A DNA stretch of 12,643 nt, from assembly GCA_023386155.1 (NCBI GenBank), contig JAEWKH010000158.1, forward strand, positions 1 to 12,643, in the 5' to 3' direction. The notes beneath the pieces are model-generated. The model was given only the letters and a program-made list of their open reading frames with translations. It was not told where the DNA came from and made no database searches. The stretch is from Pseudomonadota bacterium (lineage in GTDB: Bacteria > Pseudomonadota > Alphaproteobacteria > Rhizobiales > Beijerinckiaceae). This document shows positions 1 to 7,178 of this stretch, one piece after another. Numbering within the stretch: position 1 is the first letter of the stretch; each line of letters begins with the position of its first letter. A program made the position numbers and the translations under genes.

Positions 1-169
1 TCCCCCCAAAGAGCAACAGCCCCTTTTCGGTCCCGTGCGCCAACAATGCACTTGCAACCGTCGAAACCCGTGCTATATGCCTCCCACCTCGCCGACGGAC
101 CCGTCCTTGCAGACCTCCGCGGCGCTCAGGAAGCCCAGCTTTGGGGCATCCTTGAAAGGTATGGCTTAT

Positions 170-244
170 TCCGGCGTGGCGCAGCGGTAGCGCAGCGGAC
201 TGTTAATCCGTTGGTCGTAGGTTCGAATCCTACCGCCGGAGCCA
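170..244 (+). tRNA. tRNA-Asn (anticodon GUU)
   Basis: This 75-nt tRNA gene folds into a standard cloverleaf. The acceptor stem pairs TCCGGCG (170-176) with CGCCGGA (234-240), followed by G241 and an encoded CCA at 242-244. The D arm has GCGC stems around AGCGGTA. The anticodon loop CTGTTAA places GTT at 202-204, which reads AAC/AAU (asparagine). The T arm carries GTAGG-TTCGAAT-CCTAC. The encoded CCA means the 3' end does not depend on CCA addition. No neighbouring tRNA is seen, so it is probably a single-gene transcript. No clear sigma-70 promoter could be assigned in the 169 bp upstream. The 3' end of the gene is not repeated downstream within the window, so nothing points to an integrated element here. 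Confidence 0.97.
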
Positions 245-659
245 ACCTTCCCGTTTCCTTCCCGTCCAATCCGACAAACAGCTTCCGCTCCATGGCGCGT
301 CCTATCGCGAGTTCGAGGCTTGGCCGTGATCCGGCACGTCGAGAGGCGCTTCACGCCCTCCCGTGCCAAACCTCATTCCGCGACGCCGTCGCCTCGCCGA
401 TAGAGCTGCCGATGCCCGGCAGGCGGATCGCAGGTTCTATGCCGGCTCATCCCGTTCGACTCCCTCTCCCTCGCGGATCGAGGCATGGCGCGAGAATCGA
501 ACGAGCGTGAATCGGCCCCGGGACCGTCAGTACCGGTGGTCGCTGAAACTCCTCGCCGACATTCCGCTCACGGAACGCTTGACCCGCAAAGCCCCTTGCC
601 GTCAGCATCGCGCCTCCTCCCGAATGAGGCCGATCAGGCCCGTACAGATCGAGACGATC
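245..659. other. Non-coding stretch between tRNA-Asn and alaX
   Basis: No convincing gene is seen in these 415 bases. Open frames run through it on both strands, but their products are Arg/Pro/Ser-rich, have no recognisable domain and no good ribosome binding site, as expected of stop-poor high-GC DNA. One frame from 363 runs in phase into alaX; the first 99 residues of that product do not look like AlaX and are read here as non-coding. A short inverted repeat, TTCCG-CTCA-CGGAA, lies at 562-575. A TTGACC at 579-584 could be a -35 element for alaX, but no good -10 follows at 16-18 bp spacing. Confidence 0.6.
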
Positions 660-1382
660 ATGACAGCGACCAAGCTTCTTTTCCGCGACGATGCCTATGC
701 CGCCTCCTGTGAGGCGCACGTTCTCGGGACGACGCCCGAGGGCGGGGTGATTCTGGATCGCACGGTGTTCTATGCTCAAGGGGGCGGACAGCCGGGAGAT
801 GTCGGGGCTATCGTGAAGGCCGATGGCGGCAGGTTCGATATCACCAATACGGCTTACGGCTCCGACCGTTCTCAGGTCGTGCATCTTGTCGGGCCGGAGG
901 CCGCATCGCGCTTCGCGGAAGGAGAGACCGTCCAGGTGGAGCTCGACTGGCCCCGCCGCCTGAAACGCATGCGCGTTCATACGGCGCTGCACCTCCTGAG
1001 CGTCGTCCTGCCCTATCCGGTCACCGGCGGCGCCATCGGCGAGGGCGATGGCCGACTCGATTTCGACATTCCCGATGCCGGCCTCGACAAGGCGGAGATC
1101 ACGGACAAGCTGAACGCCCTCATTGCCCGGGATGCGCCTGTCACCGACCGCTGGATCACGGATGAGGAGCTCGACGCCAATCCCGGCCTCGTGAAGACCA
1201 TGTCCGTGAAGCCGCCCCGCGGATCCGGCCGGGTCCGCCTGGTCGAGATCGAGGGAATCGACCTTCAGCCCTGCGGCGGCACCCATGTCCGACGCACCGG
1301 CGAGATCGGCACGGTCGCGGTTACCGATATCGAGAAAAAGGGCAAGCAGAACCGCCGCGTTCGCATGTCCCTGGTCGACTGA
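660..1382 (+). CDS. AlaX-type alanyl-tRNA editing protein
   Basis: This is a 240-residue stand-alone relative of the alanyl-tRNA synthetase editing domain. By family, such cytoplasmic proteins hydrolyse Ser-tRNA(Ala) or Gly-tRNA(Ala) and so prevent mistranslation at alanine codons. The N-terminal part carries the glycine-rich loop YAQGGGQPGD (residues 38-47) that enters the active site. The zinc-binding motifs are HTALH (107-111) and CGGTH (205-209), that is HxxxH and CxxxH. The size and the presence of the N-terminal beta-barrel part suggest the medium AlaX-M class. The ATG at 660 was chosen because the AlaX homology begins directly after it; an in-frame ATG at 624 is possible, and neither has a strong ribosome binding site. 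It is followed 23 bp later by sseA on the same strand, probably co-transcribed. The family is certain; which mischarged tRNA it prefers is not visible in the sequence. Confidence 0.9.
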   Translation: MTATKLLFRDDAYAASCEAHVLGTTPEGGVILDRTVFYAQGGGQPGDVGAIVKADGGRFDITNTAYGSDRSQVVHLVGPEAASRFAEGETVQVELDWPRRLKRMRVHTALHLLSVVLPYPVTGGAIGEGDGRLDFDIPDAGLDKAEITDKLNALIARDAPVTDRWITDEELDANPGLVKTMSVKPPRGSGRVRLVEIEGIDLQPCGGTHVRRTGEIGTVAVTDIEKKGKQNRRVRMSLVD

Positions 1383-1405
1383 ACCCATTTCCCAAGGAGC
1401 CGCCG

Positions 1406-2260
1406 ATGTCCCAGCCCTTCGTTTCGCCCTCCTGGCTGCAGGAGCACCTGAATGATCCGAACCTCGTGGTCGTCGACGGCTCGTGGTATCTCCCCACGCA
1501 GAACCGTGATCCCCAGGCCGAGTACCTCGCCGGCCATATTCCCGGCGCGGTGCGCTTCGACATCGACACAGTGAAGGACACCTCCTCCACCCTGCCCCAT
1601 ATGCTCCCTTCGCCGGAGGAATTCGCGAAGGCCGCGGGAGCAATGGGAATCAGCGAGGACATGACGATCGTCGTCTATGACGGTGCGGGCCTTTTCGCCG
1701 CTCCGCGTGTCCGCTGGACCTTCCAGGTCTTCGGCGCGCGCGGCGTTTCGATTCTCGAAGGCGGCTTTCCCGCCTGGAAGGCGGAAGGAGGCGCCGTCGA
1801 GACCGGACCTGAAAAACCTCGCTCCCCTCGAACCTTCACTCCGTCCTTCGATGCCTCCGCCATCGCGGACGTGTCCGCGGTTCAGGAAGCGCTCCGCTCC
1901 GGCGCAGCGCAGGTGGTCGATGCGCGCCCAGCGGCACGATTCCGGGGCGAAGCCCCCGAGCCGCGCCCCGGCCTTCGATCAGGTCACATGCCTGGCAGCC
2001 TCAACCTGCCCTTCGACCAGATCGTCGAGAATGGCCGCCTGAAGGACAAGGCCAGCCTCGACAAGGCCATCGCCGAGGCTGGGATCGCTCCTGAGCAACC
2101 GGTGATCACGAGCTGCGGCTCCGGCGTCTCGGCGGCGATCCTCGGCGTGGCTTTCGAAGTGGCAGGTCGGCCGATCAGGGCGATCTATGACGGCTCCTGG
2201 TCCGAATGGGGCGCGCGGGAGGATCTGCCCGTGGAGACCGGACCGGCGAAGAAGGGTTGA
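1406..2260 (+). CDS. sseA: 3-mercaptopyruvate sulfurtransferase (two rhodanese domains)
   Basis: This 284-residue protein has tandem rhodanese domains, roughly residues 8-135 (inactive) and 155-280 (catalytic), the usual length for the family. By family it transfers sulfur from 3-mercaptopyruvate to cyanide or thiol acceptors, giving pyruvate and a thiosulfate-like or persulfide product in the cytoplasm. The catalytic Cys237 lies in CGSGVS; the Cys-Gly-Ser-Gly-Val loop is typical of mercaptopyruvate sulfurtransferase rather than thiosulfate sulfurtransferase (usually CRKGV). The N-terminal stretch SWYLPTQNRDPQAEY and GHIPGAVRFDID also fits SseA/TST proteins. The start ATG is preceded by AAGGAG at 1394-1399 with good spacing. 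It lies 23 bp after the AlaX gene, so the two probably share a transcript, though they belong to different pathways. Thiosulfate:cyanide sulfurtransferase is the alternative name; the CGSG loop makes that less likely. Confidence 0.92.
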   Translation: MSQPFVSPSWLQEHLNDPNLVVVDGSWYLPTQNRDPQAEYLAGHIPGAVRFDIDTVKDTSSTLPHMLPSPEEFAKAAGAMGISEDMTIVVYDGAGLFAAPRVRWTFQVFGARGVSILEGGFPAWKAEGGAVETGPEKPRSPRTFTPSFDASAIADVSAVQEALRSGAAQVVDARPAARFRGEAPEPRPGLRSGHMPGSLNLPFDQIVENGRLKDKASLDKAIAEAGIAPEQPVITSCGSGVSAAILGVAFEVAGRPIRAIYDGSWSEWGAREDLPVETGPAKKG

Positions 2261-2284
2261 CCGAGCAGCACGCGTGAATGGATT

Positions 2285-2368
2285 CCCTGCCGGACTGCGG
2301 CCGCAAGGGATGACACCCTCTCCACGTCATGGTCATCCCCGGACTTGATCCGGGGAGGTGATGACGTG
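2285..2368. repeat. Palindromic intergenic repeat (two hairpins)
   Basis: Two stem-loops lie in the short space between sseA and the aap operon. The first (2285-2311) pairs TCCCTGCCG with CGGC...AGGGA, leaving a four-base bulge, and contains the palindrome TGCGGCCGCA (2296-2305). The second (2323-2368) has an outer perfect stem CACGTCAT/ATGACGTG (2323-2330 with 2361-2368), an internal loop, and an inner stem TCCCCGGA/TCCGGGGA (2336-2343 with 2349-2356) around the loop CTTGA. GTCATCCCCGG...CTTGA...CCGGGG cores of this kind occur as dispersed intergenic palindromes in many Hyphomicrobiales genomes; that is recall, not a search. It may act as a transcript 3'-end or mRNA-stability element for sseA. 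No protein is encoded. Confidence 0.6.
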
Positions 2369-2413
2369 GGGGGTGCGTTACACATCGCTGGATTTCTCAC
2401 GCAGCTCAACAAA

Positions 2414-2438
2414 AAGGCCCCGGGAATACCGGGGCCTT
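2414..2438 (-). terminator. Rho-independent terminator of the aapQMP transcript
   Basis: A perfect GC-rich stem, GGCCCCGG (2416-2423) with CCGGGGCC (2429-2436), extended by AA/TT, encloses the five-base loop GAATA. On the minus strand it is followed by a T-run (TTTTTGTTG, the A-run at 2409-2415 on the plus strand). It sits 23 bp past the aapP stop, where the aap operon should end. Because the stem also begins with AA, it could work weakly in the other direction for sseA, but the plus strand has only TTCTG after the stem. Confidence 0.88.
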
Positions 2439-2460
2439 CTGCATTTCCAGTTGTTTCGCC

Positions 2461-3249
2461 TCAGTGCAGGATCTGGCTCAGGAACAGCCGGGTGCGCTCG
2501 TGCTGCGGGTTCTTGAAGAACTCGTCGGGCGTGTTCATCTCGACGATCTGCCCGTAATCCATGAAGATGACCCGGTCGGCCACCTGACGGGCGAAGCCCA
2601 TTTCGTGGGTGACGCAGAGCATGGTCATGCCCTCGTCGGCGAGGCCGACCATGGTGTCGAGCACCTCCTTCACCATCTCGGGATCGAGCGCCGAAGTCGG
2701 CTCGTCGAACAGCATGATCTTCGGGCTCATGCAGAGCGAGCGGGCAATCGCCACGCGCTGCTGCTGGCCGCCGGAGAGCTGGCCCGGATACTTGTTCGCC
2801 TGCTCGGGGATCTTGACCCGCTTCAGGTAGTGCATGGCCACCTCTTCCGCTTCCTTCTTGGGCATCTTCTTCACCCAGATCGGAGCAAGCGTGCAGTTCT
2901 CGAGAATCGTCAGGTGCGGGAAAAGATTGAAGTGCTGGAACACCATGCCGACGTCGCGGCGCACCTCGTCGATGCGCTTGAGATCGTTGGTCAGCTCGAT
3001 TCCGTCGACGATGATGCGGCCCTTCTGGTGCTCCTCCAGGCGGTTGATGCAGCGTATCATCGTGGACTTGCCGGAGCCGGAGGGGCCGCAGATCACGATG
3101 CGCTCGCCGCGCCGCACGTTCAGATTGATGTCCCGCAGCACGTGGAACTCGCCGTACCACTTGTGCACGTCGATCATCTGGACGGCGGCTTCGGCCTTGG
3201 GGTCGATATCGACGGAGCGGAGCGTTTGAGATGACATTGTCGTAGCCAT
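2461..3249 (-). CDS. aapP: General L-amino acid ABC transporter ATP-binding protein AapP
   Basis: This 262-residue cytoplasmic ATPase powers the Aap amino acid importer. All ABC motifs are intact: Walker A GPSGSGKS (55-62), Q-loop Gln105 in VFQHFNLFP, signature LSGGQ (158-162), Walker B IMLFDE (178-183), D-loop SALD (186-189) and switch His215. The sequence INRLEEHQKG (68-77) and the C-terminal end NPQHERTRLFLSQILH are very close to AapP/GlnQ-type polar amino acid ATPases, and the pairing with AapQ/AapM/AapJ fixes the assignment. Only six bases separate it from the aapM stop. The region before the ATG has no strong Shine-Dalgarno sequence, so translation is probably coupled to aapM; an in-frame ATG four codons later (3237) is an alternative start. 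The terminator at 2414-2438 closes the operon. Confidence 0.95.
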   Translation of the reverse strand: MATTMSSQTLRSVDIDPKAEAAVQMIDVHKWYGEFHVLRDINLNVRRGERIVICGPSGSGKSTMIRCINRLEEHQKGRIIVDGIELTNDLKRIDEVRRDVGMVFQHFNLFPHLTILENCTLAPIWVKKMPKKEAEEVAMHYLKRVKIPEQANKYPGQLSGGQQQRVAIARSLCMSPKIMLFDEPTSALDPEMVKEVLDTMVGLADEGMTMLCVTHEMGFARQVADRVIFMDYGQIVEMNTPDEFFKNPQHERTRLFLSQILH

Positions 3250-3255
3250 GGTTGT

Positions 3256-4575
3256 TTACCGTTTCTGACCAGCCGCAAGGCGACGCTCGACCCCGAGCGA
3301 GTACCGCGACATGCCGAAGCAAAAGACGAAATAGAACAGGGCCGCGAAGGCATAGCCCGTGATGCCGATGGTCGGGGCCGCCCAGTTCGGGTCGATGCGG
3401 GAGGCCTCGATGGTCTTCACCAGATCGAAGATGCCGACGATCGCCACGAGCGAGGTATCCTTGAACAGCCCAATGAAGGTGTTCACGATGCCGGGGATAA
3501 CGATCCGCAGGGCCTGGGGCAGGATGATGAGCGTCATCATCTGCGGATAGTTGAGGCCTAATGACATCGCGCCCTCGTACTGCCCCTTCGGCATGGCCTG
3601 AAGGCCGCCGCGCACGACCTCGGCCATGTAGGCGGAGGCGAAGAGCGCCGTGCCGATGAGCGGCCGAAGAAGGCGGTCCACCGTCATGTCGCCGGGCAGG
3701 AAGAGCGGCAACATGGTATTGGCCATGATCAGCACCGTGATCAGCGGAACGCCGCGCACGAACTCGATGAAGATCACCGAAGCCATCCGCACGATGGGAA
3801 GCTTCGAGCGCCGCCCCAGGGCCAGCACGATGCCGAAAGGCAGCGAGACCACGATGCCGACCGTCGCCACGAGCAGCGTCACCAGGATACCGCCCCACAG
3901 GGACGTGGGCACATGCGCAAGACCGAAATCGATGTCGACGATCGCGAGCGTGATGCCGATCACCGCGACAATGCCGCCGCCCATGATGAGCGCAGGGCGC
4001 ATGGCGGTCTTGAGCAGGGCAGCGAAGAAGGCGAACAGCGCGATCACCAATGCCCCGAAGACGGCAAAGCCGAGCCAGAAGCGACCACCGAAATCGGCAT
4101 CGCCGCCGGTCAGGAGCACATAGGAGACGACCGGGAAAATCCAGAAGAAGTAGACCGCCCCCAGGTCCCGGCGCGGCGCCCTCAGCCACAGCAGCCAGAC
4201 GACGCCGATGGCCAGGAGGGCGAAGAACACGTCCACCCGCCAGCGCTCGGACACCGTATAGGAGCCGTAGATGAAATAGTTGATCTTGTCCCAGATGAAG
4301 GCCCAGCAGGCCCCGGTCTCGCTGCCGCCCGCATCGGCACGGCAGGCCGCCCGGTCGGTGCCGGTCCAGACCGCATCGATGAAGAGGAACCGCACCAGCG
4401 GAGGAACGCTGACATACAGGAGGTAGAACACCACCAGAGTCAGCAGGGTGTTGAAGGGGCCGGAAAACAGGTTTTCCCGAACCCAGGCAATGGGGCCGCG
4501 GGCCAGGTTGGGCGGAGGCAGGGCCTCCACCTGCTTGGGCTGGACGTAACGGGGGATGTCGACGGCGGTGCTCAT
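3256..4575 (-). CDS. aapM: General L-amino acid ABC transporter permease AapM
   Basis: This 439-residue inner-membrane protein is one of the two pore subunits of the Aap transporter. The conserved HisM-type permease core starts near residue 226 (WGGILVTLLVATVGIVVSL) and carries the EAA loop at about 332-362 (EGAMSLGL ... LPQALRIVIPG), which docks on AapP. Before the core is a long N-terminal part with a cytoplasmic leader (1-40), a hydrophobic helix (about 41-66), a soluble loop with two cysteines (Cys78, Cys90) and about four further hydrophobic segments (about 113-214). Long permeases are typical of Aap systems, but this one is longer than the roughly 380-400 residues I recall for Rhizobium AapM. 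Its ribosome binding site AGGAG (4581-4585) overlaps the aapQ stop codon, so the two permeases are likely translated in a coupled way. Confidence 0.93.
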   Translation of the reverse strand: MSTAVDIPRYVQPKQVEALPPPNLARGPIAWVRENLFSGPFNTLLTLVVFYLLYVSVPPLVRFLFIDAVWTGTDRAACRADAGGSETGACWAFIWDKINYFIYGSYTVSERWRVDVFFALLAIGVVWLLWLRAPRRDLGAVYFFWIFPVVSYVLLTGGDADFGGRFWLGFAVFGALVIALFAFFAALLKTAMRPALIMGGGIVAVIGITLAIVDIDFGLAHVPTSLWGGILVTLLVATVGIVVSLPFGIVLALGRRSKLPIVRMASVIFIEFVRGVPLITVLIMANTMLPLFLPGDMTVDRLLRPLIGTALFASAYMAEVVRGGLQAMPKGQYEGAMSLGLNYPQMMTLIILPQALRIVIPGIVNTFIGLFKDTSLVAIVGIFDLVKTIEASRIDPNWAAPTIGITGYAFAALFYFVFCFGMSRYSLGVERRLAAGQKR

Positions 4576-4583
4576 GCGATCTC

Positions 4584-5795
4584 CTACCGTTCAACGATCG
4601 CCACGCGGCGATTGTAGATATTCATGATGAACGAGGTCACGAGGCTGATCGTCAGATAGACGCCCATGGTGATGATGACGACCTCGATGGCCTGGCCGGT
4701 CTGGTTGAGCACGGTTCCCATGAAGACCTGCACGAGGTCGGGATAGCCGATGGCCACGGCCAGCGAGGAGTTCTTCGTCAGGTTCAGGTACTGGCTGGTC
4801 AGCGGCGGGATGATCACGCGCATGGCCTGCGGGATCACCACCAGGCGCAAGGTCTGCCCTGGCGTGAGGCCGAGGGAGCCGGCCGCCTCGGTCTGGCCCT
4901 TCGATACCGCCAGAATACCGGCGCGGACGACCTCGGCGATGAAGGCCGCCGTGTAGGTCGTCAGGCCGAGCAGCAGAGCCACGAATTCCGGCAGGATCTG
5001 CATGCCGCCTGTCAGGTTGAAGGTGCCCTTGCGCGGCAACTCGAAGGTGACGGGGTTGGTGCCGGTCAGGGCAAGCACGATCCAGGTCAGGATCGGCAGG
5101 CCGAGAACGAGAGCCAGCGTGACCTTGCCGACGGGATATTGCCGTCCGGTCTGCTCCTGCTGCTTCCTGGCCCAGCGGCGATACAGGAAGGTGCCGACGA
5201 GGCCGATCACGAGGGCCGCGAGGAGGATCGAGATATTGGATCCCCAGACGGGCTTGGCCATGAAGAGGCCACGGGAGTTCAGATAGAAACCTGCGCCCAT
5301 CTCGAGGGAATTGCGCGGCTGCGGCAGGGCGCCGAGGACGGCGATGTACCAGAACAGCAGCTGCACCAGCAGCGGGATGTTGCGCAGCACCTCCACATAG
5401 ACCATGGCGACCTTCGCCACCATCCAGTTCTTGGACAGGCGCGCAATGCCGATGAGGAAGCCGAGGATGGTGGTGAAAAAGATGCCGATGGCGGAAACGA
5501 GCAGCGTGTTGAGGAGGCCGACGATGAAGGCGTCGCCATAGGTGCCGCCGGCCGCGCTGAACTGGATCAGCGTCTGGCTGATGTCGAAACCGGCGGTGTT
5601 GTTGAGGAAACCGAAGCCTGAGGCGATCCTGGCGCGCTGCAGGTTCTCGATGGCGTTCGTCGCCGCCATGTAGAAAAGGTAGATGATCGCGACGACGAGA
5701 ACGACCTGATAGAAAATCCCACGAACCTTGGGATCGTACAGGAACGATTTTTTCGGGGGCGATGTCTGACTGACAGCGGTCTGCACTGAGTTCAT
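4584..5795 (-). CDS. aapQ: General L-amino acid ABC transporter permease AapQ
   Basis: This 403-residue inner-membrane protein is the second pore subunit of the Aap transporter, near the family's usual length of about 400. It has a cytoplasmic leader rich in Ser/Thr/Pro, a first helix at about 27-45, permease helices at about 90-117 and 135-156, a central extra segment (about 160-265) with two more hydrophobic stretches, and the EAA loop at about 303-331 (TEAAGSLGL ... IPQAMRVIIPP) before the last helices. The start is not certain. The ATG at 5795 has AGAGG directly against it with no spacer, whereas a GTG at codon 4 (5786) would have that AGAGG at about 9 bases, which is ideal. The gene is separated from aapJ by about 130 bp with a hairpin and from aapM by 8 bp. 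Confidence 0.93.
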   Translation of the reverse strand: MNSVQTAVSQTSPPKKSFLYDPKVRGIFYQVVLVVAIIYLFYMAATNAIENLQRARIASGFGFLNNTAGFDISQTLIQFSAAGGTYGDAFIVGLLNTLLVSAIGIFFTTILGFLIGIARLSKNWMVAKVAMVYVEVLRNIPLLVQLLFWYIAVLGALPQPRNSLEMGAGFYLNSRGLFMAKPVWGSNISILLAALVIGLVGTFLYRRWARKQQEQTGRQYPVGKVTLALVLGLPILTWIVLALTGTNPVTFELPRKGTFNLTGGMQILPEFVALLLGLTTYTAAFIAEVVRAGILAVSKGQTEAAGSLGLTPGQTLRLVVIPQAMRVIIPPLTSQYLNLTKNSSLAVAIGYPDLVQVFMGTVLNQTGQAIEVVIITMGVYLTISLVTSFIMNIYNRRVAIVER

Positions 5796-5885
5796 CCTCT
5801 GACGGCTTATTATTTTATGCCCTGCCGTCCTCCCCTGTTCATGTGATCAGTATCTCACGAACGGGCGGCTTTTTGTCGTTTTAAA

Positions 5886-5912
5886 AGGACGCCCGGCATG
5901 TCCGGGCGTCCT
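5886..5912 (-). terminator. Hairpin between aapJ and aapQ (terminator or processing site)
   Basis: A perfect 11-bp stem, AGGACGCCCGG (5886-5896) with CCGGGCGTCCT (5902-5912), closes a five-base loop. On the minus strand it is followed by TTTTAAAACGACAAAAAG, a short T-run. It lies 14 bp past the aapJ stop and about 90 bp before aapQ. This is the classic layout of binding-protein transporter operons, where a partial terminator or an mRNA-stabilising stem gives more binding protein than membrane parts. Readthrough rather than a separate promoter is assumed for aapQMP; no strong promoter is evident in 5796-5880. Confidence 0.8.
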
Positions 5913-5926
5913 GGTCTTGGTTCGGC

Positions 5927-6946
5927 TTAGCGCACCGGGATGCCGTATTGCAGGCCGCCCTTGGTCCACTGGGCGTTCTGGCCGCGCTTGATCTTCAGCC
6001 TGGAGCCCTCGCCGACGTTCTTCTCGAAGACTTCGCCGTAGTTGCCCACATGCTTGATGATGCGCACGGCCCAGTCGTTGGTCAGGCCGACAGCCTCGCC
6101 GAACTTGCCTTCCGTGCCGAGAAGACGCTTGATCTCCGGGTTCTCGGAGTTCTTCATCTGCTCGACATTGGCCTTGGTCACGCCGAGCTCTTCCGCGTTC
6201 AGCATGGCCATGTGGGTCCAGCGGACGATATCGCCCCACTGGTTGTCGCCGTGGCGGACTGCCGGGCCGAGCGGCTCCTTCGAGATGATCTCGGGCAGAA
6301 CGATATGATCGTCCGGCGCCGAAGCGCGCAGGCGCTCGGCGTAGAGGCCCGAGGCGTCCGTGGTGAAGGCGTCGCAGCGGCCGGCGTCATAGGCCTTGAA
6401 CGTCTCGTCCGAGGTCGCGAAAGCCACCACTTCGTACTTCATGTTGTTCGCACGGAAGTAGTCGGCGAGGTTCAGCTCGGTCGTGGTGCCCTGCTGGGTG
6501 CAGATCGAAGCGCCGTTCAGCTCCTTGGCGGAGGAAACGCCGAGCTTCTTACGGACCATGAAGCCCTGGCCGTCGAAGTAGTTGATGGCCGGGAAGTCGA
6601 GGCCGAGCTGCGTGTCGCGCGACATCGTCATGGTCGAGTTGCGGGACAGCACGTCCACCTCGCCGGACTGGAGCGCCGTGAAGCGGTCCTTGGCGGCGAG
6701 CGGAATGAAGCGAACCTTGGTCGGGTCGTCGAAGATGGCTGCGGCGATGGCGCGGCAGAGATCGACGTCGAGGCCCGTCCAGTTGCCCTGAGCGTCCGGT
6801 TGGCCGAAACCGGCGAGACCCGTGTTGGAGCCGCAGGTCAGGAAGCCCTTCTGCTTCACGCTGTTGAGTGTCGCCTGGGCCGATGCGCCCGTTGCGAACA
6901 GGCTGGCTGTCAGGCCGAAGGCAATCGATACGAGAGCCTTTTTCAT
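5927..6946 (-). CDS. aapJ: General L-amino acid-binding periplasmic protein AapJ
   Basis: This 339-residue solute-binding protein (SBP family 3) captures L-amino acids in the periplasm and delivers them to AapQ/AapM. A clear Sec signal peptide (MKK, hydrophobic 4-20, cleavage after Ala21-Ser-Ala23) starts it. The family signature GLDVDLCRAIAAAIF is at 58-72, and the ligand-site elements STMTMSRD (104-111) and TTDASGLYAERL (195-206) follow. Four cysteines in the mature part (38, 64, 149, 191) could form two disulfides. A longer open frame begins at 7054, but only the Met at 6946 gives a signal peptide, and it has a purine-rich GAGAAGA at 6954-6960 before it. It is the first gene of aapJQMP, divergent from metC, and followed by a strong hairpin. 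Confidence 0.95.
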   Translation of the reverse strand: MKKALVSIAFGLTASLFATGASAQATLNSVKQKGFLTCGSNTGLAGFGQPDAQGNWTGLDVDLCRAIAAAIFDDPTKVRFIPLAAKDRFTALQSGEVDVLSRNSTMTMSRDTQLGLDFPAINYFDGQGFMVRKKLGVSSAKELNGASICTQQGTTTELNLADYFRANNMKYEVVAFATSDETFKAYDAGRCDAFTTDASGLYAERLRASAPDDHIVLPEIISKEPLGPAVRHGDNQWGDIVRWTHMAMLNAEELGVTKANVEQMKNSENPEIKRLLGTEGKFGEAVGLTNDWAVRIIKHVGNYGEVFEKNVGEGSRLKIKRGQNAQWTKGGLQYGIPVR

Positions 6947-7062
6947 GTTGGTATCTTCTCCCAATAGTTCGACATGGCTCGGCCGTTTATGGTTATCACC
7001 CCCCAGCCGGGCCCCGGTATGGACCGTTCCGCGCCGCCTCGACTGAGACGGCATCGGGATCC

Positions 7063-7091
7063 ATCACATTCCATGATTAATCACTGGTCAA
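7063..7091 (-). promoter_or_regulatory. Candidate aapJ promoter
   Basis: On the minus strand, TTGACC (7086-7091) is followed after 17 bp by TGTGAT (7063-7068), a good -35 and a 4/6 match to the -10. It would start transcription about 110 bp before aapJ. The spacer contains the perfect 10-bp palindrome TGATTAATCA (7074-7083), and the -35 sits in the palindrome TCAAG-T-CTTGA (7088-7098), so one or two regulators could bind here. Assigned by eye only. Confidence 0.4.
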
Positions 7092-7120
7092 GTCTTGATG
7101 AAAGGCATTTCTTGCCTGAC

Positions 7121-7149
7121 TTGACGGCAGGCGCTGCCCGGTTTCAGAT
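7121..7149 (+). promoter_or_regulatory. Candidate metC promoter
   Basis: On the plus strand, TTGACG (7121-7126) is followed after 17 bp by TCAGAT (7144-7149), which matches only 3/6 of the -10 consensus. It would give metC a leader of about 22 bp. Together with the leftward candidate at 7063-7091 it forms a divergent pair whose -35 elements lie in the exact 8-bp inverted repeat GTCAAGTC (7087-7094) and GACTTGAC (7118-7125). Weak evidence. Confidence 0.28.
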
Positions 7150-7178
7150 CGAAATCTCCTCAGCAAGCCCTTGAAGCG

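Noticed and set aside
166..369. Minus-strand 67-codon frame giving GRIRTYDQRINSPLRYRC near its end
   Set aside because: It is the antisense translation of the tRNA-Asn gene, a known source of spurious hypothetical proteins, and it has no upstream signals.
421..510. tRNA-like fragments (CGTTCGACTCC on plus, GTTCGATTC on minus) suggesting a degraded tRNA or attachment site
   Set aside because: No matching stems form around these T-loop-like words, and the tRNA-Asn 3' end is not repeated, so they look accidental.
363..659. In-frame 99-residue N-terminal extension of the AlaX protein
   Set aside because: Arg-rich, low-complexity, no ribosome binding site, and not expected in AlaX proteins, whose homology begins at the ATG at 660.
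447..1643. 398-codon minus-strand frame opposite alaX and sseA
   Set aside because: Antisense shadow of two clearly recognised genes, with no ribosome binding site and no recognisable domain.
2378..4594. Very long minus-strand frame of 738 codons covering aapP and aapM
   Set aside because: It is an out-of-frame shadow of the two transporter genes, with Arg/His/Gly-rich composition and no domain.
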